Program-made: the position numbers and the translations under genes | Shown here: piece after piece, positions 1 to 11,197 of the stretch | Numbering within the stretch: the stretch's first letter is position 1 | Layout: each line of letters opens with the position of its first letter | NCBI GenBank assembly: GCA_016858145.1 | Contig: JAEHOE010000051.1 | Location: 186,001-250,000, forward strand | From: Edaphochlamys debaryana | Taxonomy: Eukaryota; Chlorophyta; Chlorophyceae; Chlamydomonadales | Length of the DNA: 64,000 nt | Direction of reading: 5' to 3' | The notes under the pieces: model-generated | Seen by the model: only the letters and a program-made list of their open reading frames with translations | Told to the model about the DNA's origin: nothing | The model's database searches: none

Positions 1-97
1 GCGACCGCGTTCACGACAACTTGAGTTCGCCGGAGCAATACGTTTCCCCACTAGCCCCCTCACCTCGCCCCACGCTGCACCATGGGGGCGGAAAACG

Positions 98-272
98 AGG
101 GCTGAGCCAGCCCCCCACCCGATCTGCTACGCGACCCATTCCCCTCAGCAACCGTGGGCGGGAGTCGCAAGTTTGAGCGGAAGCAGGCACGCGGCACGCC
201 GACACGGGGTAATCCTGGGGGGCTTCGCCGCCCGTAGAGCCTGGCGGCGGCTCAGCCCCAAAAAAGGACCCA
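98..272. mobile_element. Short inverted-repeat element (MITE-like), copy 1
   Basis: The segment is bounded by GGGCTGAGCC and its reverse complement GGCTCAGCCC, with A-runs just outside. The interior shares ACACGGGGTAATCC and GGGGCTTCGCCGCCCG with a second copy at 31172-31271. It lies in an intron of the Aurora-like kinase gene. No coding capacity is visible, and no target-site duplication could be fixed by eye. Confidence 0.6.
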
Positions 273-294
273 AAAGCTGGCTCGTGTTGCTTAC

Positions 295-2485
295 CACGAA
301 GGCGCCGTACAGCTTGATGATGTTGGGGTGCTGTGCACCAGCGTGGATCTCCATCTCGCGCTGGATCATGTGCATTACGCCAGTGGACACGTGGCTCAGG
401 AAATAGACCTTGAGGGCCACTCGATAGCCGCTGTGCAGGCACGTGGCCTGGAGGGGGTGGGGGGGAGGGACAAGAGCACGTGTTATGTTGACAGCGCGTA
501 TCTTCCATGTTTGCGCCCTTCCTGAGCTGTACACCAAGAACTCCATGAGGCGGGGAAGCTAGCCGGCCTCGATGCCGTACACGTACGCGTACACGCCTGC
601 CGTACTCACCCTGTACACCGCGGACGAAGCGCCCTTGTACAGCCGCCTGAGGGCACGGGCAGGGGATACAGGCGTCGGACGCTAGCATGAGCTTGCAGAG
701 GGCATGATACGGCCAGGCAAAACATGTGCTTACATACCCTTGGGGGACCCAGCCACCCAGCCCTGCTTGAGGTCGGTCACAACGAACAGGTAGGGCCCCT
801 TAACCACCAACCGACGTACGGCACCCACTTGCTGACTGCGTAGTCATCCAGTTGCCACACGGGCCGGTCCATGCCCTCAGGCAGGTGCGGGGCTGACCAC
901 AGCAGCCGTGTGGCGACCTCGGCTCCGCCCCCCAACTCGTCCTCGGCCGGCGGGGGCCCGGCGGGGACCGGGATGGCGCCCGCGACGGAGGTGACGACGG
1001 CCGGATCGGCGGCGGCAGCCCAGCGGCTTGTTGCCGCCTCTGCCCTGGGGCCCAGCGGGAGAGCGGCAGCCGTGGTGGCCTCGGCTGAGGACGTCAGGGG
1101 GGGCGGCGCGGGTGCGGGGGCGGGGGCCTCCGGGGCCGAATCGGCGGGCTGCGACAGGGCGGTTCGCAGCATCTCTGGTGGAGACAGTCGGGAGCTGAAG
1201 GGGCGCAGGCTGGGCGCGGAGGTATGAGACTGCAACCAAGCGCTGCCCGCAGCCCGGGTGACTGGTGACGACGTCAGGCCCAAGGCGGCGGCGGCGGCAG
1301 CAGCGGTGGCGGCGGCGGCAATGGACGCTGCAGCGGCGTAGCCATCCTCGCCCTCGTTCTCCGCCTCACGGATGGCGCATTTCAACACCGGCATCGAGGC
1401 CGCGCCCCAGGCCGCATCACGCGGCGACGCAGGCGACCGCTTCGGTACCAGTGGCGAGGCGGCGCCGGCGGAGGCGGCAGAAGCGGCGGAGGCGGAGGAG
1501 GTGCGGTCGAAGGGGTTGGGCGGCACTCTTGGGGAGTCGGCTTGGGGCGCTACAGCTGGCAGTGCGGCGTGGGACCACGCAGAGAGGCGGGGCCGCAGAG
1601 AGGCGGGGGCATCAGGGGCGCGGGGAGTCGAGGGCGCGGCGACGGCCGGCTGCGGGCCGCTGGCGGGGCTCGCAGGGGCCTGGGCGCCGCCGACCCGCTT
1701 CCTGCGCGGGGTTTGGGAGTATGGCCGTGGGCTGAAGCGCAGCAGGGAGCACAGCTCAGGCAGCGGCCACGCACGCCCCCATTCCTGCCCCCGAGCCCTC
1801 CCCCCATTCCCCACCCGCCCTCACCGTGTGGCGCTGCGCTCGATGCGGAGCTGAGCCACACGCAGGGCGGACACCAGGCGCTGCAGGGCTGGGCCGCCCC
1901 GAGCAATGTGATGGGGCTGGGGCGGCTGAGGCTGGGGCTGCGGGCGGGGGTAGGCCTGGGGCTGGGGCTGGGGCTGCGGGTCCGGGCGGGGGTGCCCCAG
2001 CCCCGCTTCCCCGCGCTTGGGCTCATCACGGCTCGGGCCGCCGCCGTCAGACAGGGCGACGCTACCCGTGTGGATGGGAGCACTGGCGGCGCTTTGATTA
2101 ATCCCAAACGCCTCCGCCGCCGCCTCCGCCGCCTCCGCTGCCGCCTCCGCCGCCGCCACCGCCGCCAGCGCCTCCGGGGCACAGTAGGCCCTGCGCCGCG
2201 CCGCCACCACCAGGGCTGCCAGGCCGCCGCCGCTGACGGCACCGCCAGCGCGGCCGCCGCCGGCACTGCCGCTGGCGGCGGGGTCGTGTTGGGCCGGGGG
2301 CGTACGGCAGCTTGTGCTGCTGCTGACGTCGGTGGCTGCAACGCTGAGCTCTTGCACCTGGGCGGGTTTGGGTCGGGGTGCAGAGCGGGTGGGTCCGGGC
2401 AGGTATGTCTTGTCCAAGGTGGCTAGATACCTGACTAGTGCACCACTTGTATTGCGGGGGTCCAGAGGCTCCGGGGCGTCCTCAT
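295..2485 (-). CDS. Aurora-like protein kinase, 3' part missing (window edge)
   Basis: Four exons are readable: 1825-2485 (upper edge uncertain), 829-1701, 610-646 and 295-447, with matching phases 2, 2 and 0. The first two code for a low-complexity Ala/Pro/Gly-rich region. The kinase domain then begins: WQLDDYAVSK joins to RLYKGASSAVYR across the 610-646 exon, giving the glycine-rich loop. Next come VALKVY (ATP-anchoring Lys) and REMEIHAGAQHPNIIKLYGAF (helix-C Glu and following strand). The exon ends at a GTAAGC donor and the rest of the kinase lies beyond base 1. The loop and spacing resemble the algal Aurora-like (ALK/CALK) kinases, which is family knowledge rather than proof. Because the HRD and DFG segments are outside the window, catalytic competence cannot be judged. 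The intron running to the window edge contains an inverted-repeat element at 98-272. Confidence 0.7.
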
Positions 2486-2653
2486 CTCGCGTCACGCGGG
2501 GTTACAACGGACTGATAGCGGGGCGCGAGCCTATCGATGCCGGCACGCAAGCACGCACGCCAGACGGTGCCTCGGACTAAAAGAACCCGCGTAATTGTAC
2601 GACAGTAGTGTGTTTGACACTGTACAGCTGAAGTCGTTGACAAAGTTGCACAC

Positions 2654-3688
2654 CTGGCTTTTGTGGCGGCGTGGGTAGGGCGCGAGGCGCGGCGATGCTC
2701 GGGGTCCCACGGCGCTCGAGGGCGCCCCGGCGGAGGGGCCACCAGTGAAATCAACCTCCGAGACAGCTGACCCCAGCGGCGACGCGGGGAGGTCCTCCTC
2801 CAAGAGGCGCAGACTGCGTGGGGCGAGCGCATGGGCAGCAATCAGATACCGGCCGCTGGGATCCGGCCCGCCGTACAGCACCGATGCTAGGATGGCGGCA
2901 TGGCGCGCGGCAGGCCACGGCCATCTGGCGGCCCGAGAATCCTTCTTGTGCGCCTCCGAACCTCATCGCGTGCTCACGGAAGCCCCGGCGCCGCCCGTTC
3001 TTGCCCTGACCCCCTGGCCCACGCCCTTGCCCTCAACCACCGACCTGTATTGGCGCAGGCGGGAGACCGGGTCGTACAAGTTGTTCGACGTAGTCAGACG
3101 GCCACTGGCTGGCGCTTGCGTCGCCCAGCTGCTGGTCATCGTGGAGGAGGGTGGAGAGGCGCTGTTGCGCAGGGGGCCACACGACGACGCATCGACCACG
3201 GAGAGCACGGTCCCGCCGCCGCCGAGCCTGCTGCCGCGCGGCGCCTCGCCGCAGTCACTGCGTTCGCTCGCGTGACCCGCTCCGCTGGAGCTCCAGGGCA
3301 CTTGTGGCTGGAGGGCTTCCGGAGCTGCCTCTGGGGCGCAGGCGCCGGCCCGCCGCACCAGGTGGGCATGCGCTAAGTAGTCATCGGCATCGATACACGC
3401 ACTGCTCGAAGAAGCCGTTCGGGTGAAACCGCTGGCGTAGTCGCTTACAGCGCGGGCTATGGGAGCAGCAGCAGCGGCATATGGAGAGTCGGTGGCTTTG
3501 TCGGCGGGCCCCTCGGGCGCTCGCGACTCGCCGACTGCTGCGGGTGCCACCGAGCTTGCGCGCCTGGACTTAAATGACCGTAGCAGTCTGCCAAGTCTTG
3601 TAGACGCTGACACTTGTTCACCAAGGGGCTTCGCGACGCCATCCTCGTCGTTCCGCGCTGCTGACACCTTACGACCAAGGAGTTTCAT
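2654..3688 (-). CDS. Possible N-terminal exons of the Aurora-like kinase or a separate upstream gene
   Basis: Two candidate exons read in the same direction just upstream of the kinase. The first, 3045-3688, starts at an ATG and encodes a Ser/Ala-rich segment beginning MKLLGRKVSAARNDEDG. The second, 2654-2813, has a plausible CGCAG acceptor and reads SLRLLEEDLPASPLGSAVSE. The phase-2 junction between them fits. The donor at 2653 (CAG|GTGTGC) is phase 0, while the acceptor that would open the next kinase exon (AG before 2485) needs phase 1, so the link is not proven. No domain is recognised. They could be the disordered N-terminus of the kinase, or a small independent gene. Confidence 0.3.
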
Positions 3689-5247
3689 GCTGCTTCAGTA
3701 TCCTTGTTGACTATCCCTCTCACAACTTAAAGGCAGGTAAGTCGGAGAGACTGGGCACGGGGTTCCCCGTTCGCGGGTACGTAAGTGCGGCGGGGGGCGA
3801 TCGGGCCAGAAGCGAGTCAAGTTCGCGGCTCTTTTTGCCCCAAGCGGTGCACCATCGAGAGCAGGTTGGAGCCAAGAGCTGCATGCGATTGCGCGCAGCA
3901 GCGACGGCAACAAGCGGGCGCATACTCGCGAGGCGACATCGCGTCCGGCAAAATTGAGCTCTCACTTAACCGGCCTAACTCGGCGGCACGTGCGCTGGTC
4001 ACGCAGTCGAAGCCTCAGACTAGCTTACCTGAAGGCTTGACCGCGCGAGGCAGGCCCCCGACTGCTGCAAGCCGCCCGTCCCCCAGAGGAGACTTCGGGA
4101 GACTCCGCGTCACACGGCGTCCGCCCGGGGCGGATGGCGGGAGCACCGGGCGGGAAGCCGCGTACGCGCACTCTTCACCGTCGCAGCGGCGACCGTCCAA
4201 ACTCTAGAGCCGCTGTCATGTGGCAAACAGCCCACGGCGATAGGGCACTCCAATCGACGGAACGTCCAAACGCCCGCAGGACCACCCCACGTGGGCCCAC
4301 TTGGGCCCGCCCGCGGGCCCGCCTGTCTGTCTGCCGCGAGCCACCCACCTGCCCTGACCTGCCCCGCAAATTTCCAGGTTCAGTACGTCCGCCCAACCAC
4401 GGCGATGACCCGATCCCATGCCATCCTGTTGGTGACATTCCCTACTACTACATACGATATTGGGTCCCAATAGTTGACACCAACAAATTGCGTGATGGGA
4501 TCTGCACAACATGACGCGAGCGGCGGCAGCCTCTGCGCGAGGCCGCACGAAACCTCGCGCTTTGCGTGCGCGCCGCACATTTTCGCGCGACTGGAAGCAC
4601 TTCTGAAGCTGTGGTAAACGGGCGGGAAGCCGGCCAGACACGTTGTTTGCGTGGGTTCGCGTCCGCCGTCCACCCCGGCTGTTTCCCCCCCCCCCCCCCC
4701 GGTCTCCATGACTACGCTCTATCTCCGCCCACGAACCGTGTCCCTCGCCACCCGGCCCGCACACAAGTAACAAGCCCCAACTGCTGCGCAGCTCAGTGCT
4801 TTCGTCAGTCTGCCCCACGAAGACAACATCCTCCGCAGTCTTGATTTCTGCTCAATCCCGGCCACGGGCCCCACAGTCAAGCGCTACGCTTCATTGATGT
4901 CGTCTACCCTCAGTCATCAGTGTTTCCCCTCCTTCGCGCACCCTCCCCCTCGCGCGTTCAGGTGACTGCGTCCGCCCCGTTGTTCCTCAGACCTTGAACT
5001 GTCCCGGATCTGACTGCTCTCGGCCTCATTCCACGTCCCGTTTCCACCTTCCGTTTCCCTTTTGGGTCTTGCGCCCCGGAGCACCCTCGACGCACGCTTC
5101 GCCCCGCTAGGACCCTTGCTGACCCTGGCTGCACCCATCCTGCCTTCCCCGGCCCCTCCCCACCCCCGCGATCGCGGCTCCCGCCCCGCCCCGACCCCGC
5201 CCCCGCCCACCTGCCGCCACCCGCCCCTGCCCGCCTCCATCCGCGCC
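3689..5247. other. Intergenic stretch upstream of the Aurora-like kinase
   Basis: About 1.5 kb between the 3' end of the CDPK-like gene and the kinase N-terminal exons. Only scattered ORFs without domain signatures are present, and a C-run occurs near 4687-4700. It should contain the 3' UTR of the CDPK-like gene, but no TGTAA signal on the minus strand was found. Nothing else was recognised. Confidence 0.5.
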
Positions 5248-5310
5248 TCATGACAGTACGGCCGTACGGTCACGACAGTACGGCCGTACGATCACGACAG
5301 TACGGCCTTG
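5248..5310 (-). repeat. 22-bp tandem repeat containing the stop codon of the CDPK-like gene
   Basis: Read on the minus strand, the unit TCGTACGGCCGTACTGTCGT plus GA occurs about three times, each ending in TGA (at 5292-5294, 5270-5272 and 5248-5250). The core TACGGCCGTA is palindromic. The first unit supplies the last codons (AVLS, stop) of the upstream gene; the others lie in its 3' UTR. Confidence 0.85.
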
Positions 5311-8300
5311 TCTTTGTACATGGCGATGAACTGAGGGGGGTGGGGGGGTAGCAGGGCAGGGAGGGGGGGGGGCAAGGCAGGGGGCGGAGGGTCCTCAACC
5401 CCTCATCGGTAGCCGGGTATGCCTTGAGTAGCTCTGGGTCGTGACGCCTGAAGCGCCAGGCTCCTGTGAGGACGTAGCGGCAGCTTCCCACGTCACCCGA
5501 ACCACTTCGGCTGCCCCTTTATTTATCCCTGACCCTGACCTCCTCTGACCTCCTCCAGGCTGACCCTCCAACTCCAGGCCCAACTGCACGCCCAACTCCA
5601 GGCCCAACTGCACGCCCAACTCCAGGCCCAACTGCACGCCCAACTCCAGGCCCAACCGCACGCCCAACTCCAGGCCCAGCCTGCAACGTGCCGTAACCCC
5701 GCTCAAGCCCCCGTCCCCGCTGCCCCTCCCCCTAGAGTCCCCTCCCCGCTGCCCGCCCCCCCTCCTGTCCCTCCCCCCACCCTCTCTCTCCTGACCTCCT
5801 CCCTCCTCCTCCCTCCTCCTCCCCCCCCCCCACCCCTCACCTCCTCCAGGCTGATGGCTCCGTCCCGGTCCTTGTCGTACGCCGCCACCAGATCCGCGCC
5901 CGCCCGCCGCGCCGCCGCCCGGTCGGCGCCGCCCAGCGCCGCCGCCAGCTCCTCAGCGCTCAGCACGCCGTCCTTGTTCTGCAGAAGAACAGGGGGCGGA
6001 ATGGGCCGGACATCAAGCATTTTTAGCGGGGTAGCACGCACAAGGCTTGGTTTCGGGAGCCGCCAGCTTGTCAGAGCTCAGCACCCCGTCCTTGTTCTGC
6101 ACAGGGGGGTTGGGGTGTGTGTGGAAGGGGGTGGCGCCTTGGTAACACGACATGGGTTTCGGGTTTCGGGAATGGGCTTTTGCGTGAGTCAGTTGCTCCG
6201 GAAGCGAGAGGGGGTGGGCTCCTCAGCGCTCAGCGCGCCGTCCTTTCCCTGCTGGGAGCAGGGGCCGGATTGGGCCGGACGTCAAGGGTTTGGGGGTAAC
6301 GCGACAAGGCTTGAGCTTGAGAAGCACATCCTCGGGAGCCCCGTCCCCCGCCACCGCCTTTGAACCTGCCCCTACCGGATGCCCGTCCATCCCCCCCCCG
6401 CCCTCACCGCGTCAAGCGCTGCGTACGCCGCCTTCCGCGCCTCATCACTGTGGAGGGACACGGGGAGGACAGGAGGGAGAGGTAATCACAGCGCCTGATA
6501 ATCCCCGGCTCATGCGAGCAGCCCTGCCCTAAAACGGGCGCGTGATCGCCCGCCCTACGCATCCTAAACACGCACGCGCACCTCCGCACCACCGCGTCTG
6601 CGTCCAGCAGCGCCGCGCACAGCTCCCCCCGATCCAGCCCCCCGCTGCCGTCCAGGTCGGCGGCCGCGAAGAGGCGCTCGAAGGCGGCCCGGTCCACGAT
6701 GCCGGCCGCGACCATGGCGGAGAGCTCGTCGGGGGGGGAGGGGCCGGACCTGTCAGGGGGGGGAGGGGGGAGGGGGGGGAGGGATGAGGGATGGAGTAAG
6801 AGTGAGACGGATGGCAGACGCGAGAGGGTGATAGGAGATGGTGAAGGGCAGCTTGATGACATGACCATACGACACTGTACGGCGCTTTACGACAGTGTAC
6901 GGCACATGGCAAGGAGGGGCTCACGTGCTCGGTGCCGGCACGCCCCCCAGGCGTGAGAGCATTGAGAAGAGCTCCGCGGCGGAGAGGCGGGAGTCGTGGT
7001 CGGTGTCGGAGGCGGTGAACAGGTCCTGTACGGCACACGTACGACAAGAGGTGAAAACCGTCATGTGCTTTCGCCCCTGCCAGCCCTGCCAGCGAAGGCG
7101 CTCGTGTTCTCCCCCCCCCACAAGGCCTCTTGCCTCTGCGGTCTCCCTCCCTTGCAGCCCATCTCCCAGGTCTGTTCCTCCCTCTCCCACCTCCTTACCC
7201 CTTTACCCCCCCTTCACCTAATCCCCCCAGCCCCCCTCCTGCTCACGTGAAGCTCCTTGAGCCGCGCCGCCCGCGCCACGTGCGCCCCCGCAGCCCCCAG
7301 CGCATGAGTCAGCACCAGCTTGGCCAGGCGCTGGGGGGTAGGGGGAGGGAGGGGATGGGGGGGTGGGGGGTGGGGGTAGGGGGGAAGAGGGGGGGATTGG
7401 CATTTAGGGGGTAGGGTGAGTCAGCACCAGCTTGGCCAGGTCATCGAGCGGCCAACTCCACGAGCAGCAAGTTTGAGAAGGTCGAGAAGAAGGTCGACGC
7501 ACATATCCCCTGCGCCCCTCTTTCTCTCCTGACACATCGCCTTCCCCCTCTCTCCTCCACCCAACTTCCCCACCTGCACCCGCAGTGTGCCCACGTAGGA
7601 TCGGAAGGCGGCCGCCGCCTCGGGCCCCAGCGAGGCACTGGGGGGGGAGGTGAACCAGGAGCTGCGGAGCGCGTCGGCGGCGGGGGGGCTGCGGGGGTGT
7701 TTGAGGAGGGAGGGGGCGAGGGGGGAGAGGATGCGGGCTGAGCTGGAGCAGAAGGAGATTCTCAGAGCTCAAGCCCCGTCACCTTCCATGATTCTGCAGC
7801 ATAAGAGCTGCCCCGCCCCGGCAACCGGCGTCCGGCCCCGTCCACTCCTCCCCCAGCCCCGTGCCTCCTCGCCCCCCTCCTCCTACCACATGCCCCCCAC
7901 CACCGCTCCTCCCCCCCCCCTACCGTGCCGAGGGGTCGGCCTGCAGCAGGGCCCCCACCAGGCGGGCGGCGGAGGGTGGCATTCGCCCCCTTCCCTCTTC
8001 CCCTTCTGTCTGCCTACCCCCCCAGCCCTCTTGCCTCCCCCCCTACCGTGCCGAGGGGTCGGCCTGCAGCAGCGCCCCCACCAGGCGGGCGGCGGAGGGG
8101 GACACGCCCTCCCACTCCTTGGCGCTCATCTGCACGCCCTTGCCTGGGGGGAGAGGGAGGGGGAACCGGGGGGGAGAAGGGGATGATGACGGGTATGGGG
8201 AGAGGGCCTCACTAAGCGCCTCAGGCTGCCCCAACCCCCCAAAGCACGCTGCTGCCCCCTTGCCCAAACACACACGTACGCCCTCCCAACCCCCTCACCC

Positions 8301-11197
8301 CCCCCACCCCCACCCCCTTATCCCCTCCAGTTTGTGCGAAGTTCACCCCTCAACCCCCCCCCCCCCTTGTCCCCTCACCCACCCAGCGTCACTCGCGCGA
8401 TGGTGTCCGATAGGTTGACCCCCGCAAAGGGGTTGCGCCCCGTCAGCAGGAGCGTGGCGATCACGCCGATCGACCACAGATCCGAGGGGGTGCCGTACGG
8501 GAAGCGCATCAGCACCTGACGGGTGGGGGGGGAGAGTGGGGGAGGAGGGGGTGTTTGTTCCATGGCGACGTGGCCCGCAGGTTGAAGGTAGAAGCGCACC
8601 ACGCAAGCTCCGTCCCTGCATCCGAAGGCATTGACACTATGCCACCGCGCACCTTGCGACGCCTCTCCCCGCCTCTCCTTTCCCCTTCCTTCACCACGCC
8701 ACCCCCATCCCCCCACCTCCCAACCCCCCCAACCCCCTTGCCCAGCCCGACCTCGGGCGCTGCGTAGGCGGGGTTGCCCGGGTTGCCGGTGAGGCCGGGG
8801 GCCCCTGGGGGGCAGAAGGCGCTGGACTGGAAGGAGGCAATCTTGACCTGGGGGGATGGGGGGTGGGGGGGTAGGATGAGGGGGGCGGAGAGGGCTGGTG
8901 GAAGCTGGGGAGGGCAGGGAGCGCTAATCCTCCCCAGGCCACTCCTGCTCAACTCCCTTCCCCCCACCCCCCCAAGCCCAGTCGCTCACAGCCTCCCTCT
9001 CCCCCACCCTCTCCCCTCCTCCGCTCCTCCCCCTTCCCGACCCCCCCCCCCCCCCTTGACCCCCTCACGTCCGTCTTCCCCCTGTGCGCCAGCAGGAGGG
9101 CGTCCGTGGAGAGGCAGCGGAGCACAATGCCGCGGGAGTGGGCGGCGGCGGCCAGGCTCAGCACCTGCACACAGTGTAGTAGTGTACGGCACAGGGTCAG
9201 CACACAAAGTGTACGGCAACGTGCACGGCGATGACCACGGCAATGATTTACGGCGGGGCTGTATACGGCAGCGTTTGGTGGGCATTGAGGCGGGTCAGTC
9301 AAAGGATGCAGGTGGGCACATTGGTCGGCCCCACCCAATCCTGTCTGCCCAGTCTCCCAGCCCTCAATCGCCCCCAAACAGGTAGTGCCCCCCCCCCCTG
9401 CTGCCCCCGCACCTGCGAGAGAGCCCCCGCTGCGGCATGCTCACTGAGCCCCCCCTGGAATTGGGCAGGACGGGGTAGGGGGGTGGGGGTGGGGGGCATG
9501 AGGAGGGAGGGAAGCGTGTGTGTGTTCAGGGCTGCTCGTGTGTGTGTATGTGTGGAGGGGGGGGGGGGGGTAGCAGCACGTTGGGCACCCCGGGGGGTAA
9601 GGATCGAGAGCCTGTGCTTTTGGCGCAGCCTGCACCCTCTCTAGCCCCACCCCCATGCCGCTGCCTCCACTGGTGCCTGGCAGTACGCCGCCCCTTCCTA
9701 CCCCTGGACCCCTTCCTCTCCCCTTGTGCCCTGCCCCTTCAAGCATCCTGCCCCCCCACCCACCCCACCTCTGCCAGGTAGTCCGCCAGGGGCCCCCCGT
9801 CACACAGCTCCGTTAGGAGGTAGATCTGGCGGGAAGGGAGGAGGGGGAAAGGGGATGGAGGGGGGAAAGGGGAGGGGCCGTCACCCCGGGCCTCCCCCTC
9901 GGGCCCGCCTCTCCGCTCAACCCCCATCACAGCGTCCAGGCGGCGAGGGGTCCTCAGCAGGGCGGCACCTGAAAGCCCCGCCCCATCCCCCCCCCCGACA
10001 CACACACATGCACACAAACACACCTCCTTGCCCCCCACCACCACGTCCAGCAGTCGGGCCACCGCCGGGTGGTCCCCCAGCAGCCGGTGCACGGCCACCT
10101 CGACCGCCAGGGCTGAGGGGGGAGGGGGGAGGGGGGAAGGGGAAAGAGGGGGAGGGGGGGAGGGGGAGCGTGGCGGGCGCGGTGTCAGCTGCACGCCGCC
10201 TAAACAGCCCTGTGCCGTCGACCCCCTCCCCCGCCAAGCGCCCCGGCCCCGCCACCACCCGCCCAACTGCCCCACCCCACCCCCACCCCCACCCCCACCC
10301 CCACCCCCACCCCACCCCCACCCCCACCCCCACCCCCACCCCCACCCCCACCCCCCACCCCCACCCCCACCCCCACCCCCACCCCCACCCCCACCCCCAC
10401 CCCCACCCCCACCCCCACCCCCACCCCCAACCCCTCACCGCCCATCTGCTCCTTGGTCCCCAGGTTGGGCCGCACCCGGGCCGCCAGCTCCTGCCCCTCC
10501 CGGGGGCCGCCCTTGGCGCCGGGGGCCTTGAGGCAGCGGACCTTGACCACCTGGGGGGGGGGGCGGGAGTGGGAGGCGGGAGGGGGGGGGGGTGATGAAG
10601 GGGTGGAGAGGAGGGCAGAGGAGTGGGAGGGAGCTGGGCTAGGCTTGAAGCTGGTGGCAGAGGGGGTGCTCGCAAGGGCTGTTCAACGCTCTCTCTCATC
10701 TGTACGGCATGCTGCCGTACACAGCACACGGCGGCCTGGGGGACACAGCCGCTATGGGGACTGTGGGCTGCCCGCCTCCTTCCCCCCTGTAACCCTAGCC
10801 ATCGTCCCTACCACCTCCCCTCCTAGCTGCATGCGGCTGTGACCACCTGCCCTCCCTAAACCTGCCCTCGTCCACTGCCCTCGTCCACTGGGTGGTTACC
10901 CTCAACTGAGCCCTTCCTGGTGGTGTTCGGCGGGAAGACTTTCTAAGGACCAAGCACCCGCCAGGCGGCGGGTTTGCTGGGTGGTTTCGAGCGGACCTAC
11001 GGCCCTGATCGCCTGTAAACTTTAAGAACCCTAAACACCCCCCCCCTACCCCCCCCCCCTTTTGCCTTGGCCTTGCTCCCCTGCGCCACCAGCTCCACCG
11101 GGTCGTACAGGGAGGTAAAGGGCCCCCGCTTGGCCGCCGCCGCCAGGTCTGACGTGGCGGCGGCCAGGGCCTGGTCCCAGGCGGTCTGGAGCGTCAT
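5292..11197 (-). CDS. CDPK-type calcium sensor with a degenerate (pseudo)kinase domain
   Basis: Sixteen exons: 11066-11197, 10439-10550, 10024-10112, 9769-9825, 9413-9454, 9069-9164, 8752-8847, 8383-8515, 8047-8143, 7574-7688, 7247-7330, 6925-7025, 6582-6749, 6408-6447, 5841-5978, 5292-5330. The model gives 512 aa, the usual CDPK length. Residues about 31-300 follow the CDPK kinase fold: TELCDGGPLADYL hinge, YAAPE, DLWSIGVIATLLLTGRNPF. The catalytic residues are changed: the VAVK lysine is Arg69 (ELAARV), HRD is L159-R160-C161, and DFG is A180-S181-F182. The linker RLAKLVLTHALG resembles the CDPK junction. All four EF-hand loops look intact: 358-369 DTDHDSRLSAAE, 416-427 DLDGSGGLDRGE, 453-464 DANKDGVLSAEE, 489-500 DKDRDGAISLEE. 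The prediction is a Ca2+-responsive protein without conventional phosphotransfer. The exon 1 donor seems to be GC (AAG|GCAAAA) and is the least certain junction. A 5' untranslated exon may exist. Confidence 0.85.
5569..5681 (-). repeat. 24-bp minisatellite in the last intron of the CDPK-like gene
   Basis: About five head-to-tail copies of CAACTCCAGGCCCAACTGCA plus CGCC (plus strand). They lie inside the 510-bp final intron and create a spurious LGLELGVQ-repeat ORF on the minus strand. Confidence 0.9.
6071..6255 (-). repeat. Two partial copies of the EF-hand-3 exon start
   Basis: Segments at 6071-6103 and 6221-6255 repeat the beginning of the exon at 5841-5978, including the acceptor: minus strand CAG|AACAAGGACGG and CAG|GGAAAGGACGG. 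They sit in the intron just upstream of the real exon, and the third copy also keeps intron sequence (GGGCCGGATTGGGCCGGAC). Confidence 0.8.
7418..7440 (-). repeat. Partial duplicate of a CDPK-like exon (LAKLVLTH)
   Basis: The 23-base string at 7418-7440, GAGTCAGCACCAGCTTGGCC plus AGG, matches the 5' part of the exon at 7247-7330. It lies upstream in the adjoining intron. It encodes LAKLVLTH on the minus strand but has no intact acceptor. Confidence 0.75.
7921..7977 (-). repeat. Partial duplicate of the ninth exon of the CDPK-like gene
   Basis: About 55 bases repeat 8044-8100 almost exactly, including the CG|GTAGGG donor. The encoded peptide ends LLQADPSAR in both. The copy lies in the downstream intron and differs by one C/G change plus its edge. 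Confidence 0.85.
9515..9550 (+). repeat. Dispersed short repeat, copy 1
   Basis: GTGTTCAGGGCTGCTCGTGT followed by a short GT-run is shared with 22702-22735. Both copies are intronic, in different genes and opposite gene orientations. Confidence 0.6.
10270..10430 (-). repeat. (CCCCCA)n tract in an intron of the CDPK-like gene
   Basis: Roughly 160 bases of nearly pure CCCCCA hexamers on the plus strand, hence GGGGGT in the pre-mRNA. It sits immediately downstream of the exon at 10439-10550. The long His/Pro and Gly-rich ORFs here come from the repeat, not from genes. Confidence 0.95.

Noticed and set aside
5569..5681. Regular 24-bp repeats as a possible CRISPR array
   Set aside because: The units are directly tandem with no variable spacers and lie in an intron of a eukaryotic gene. 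It is a minisatellite.
9726..10729. Long His/Pro- and Gly/Trp-rich ORFs on both strands
   Set aside because: They are produced by the CCCCCA repeat and C/T-rich intron sequence. The real exons of the CDPK-like gene in this stretch are short and in other frames.
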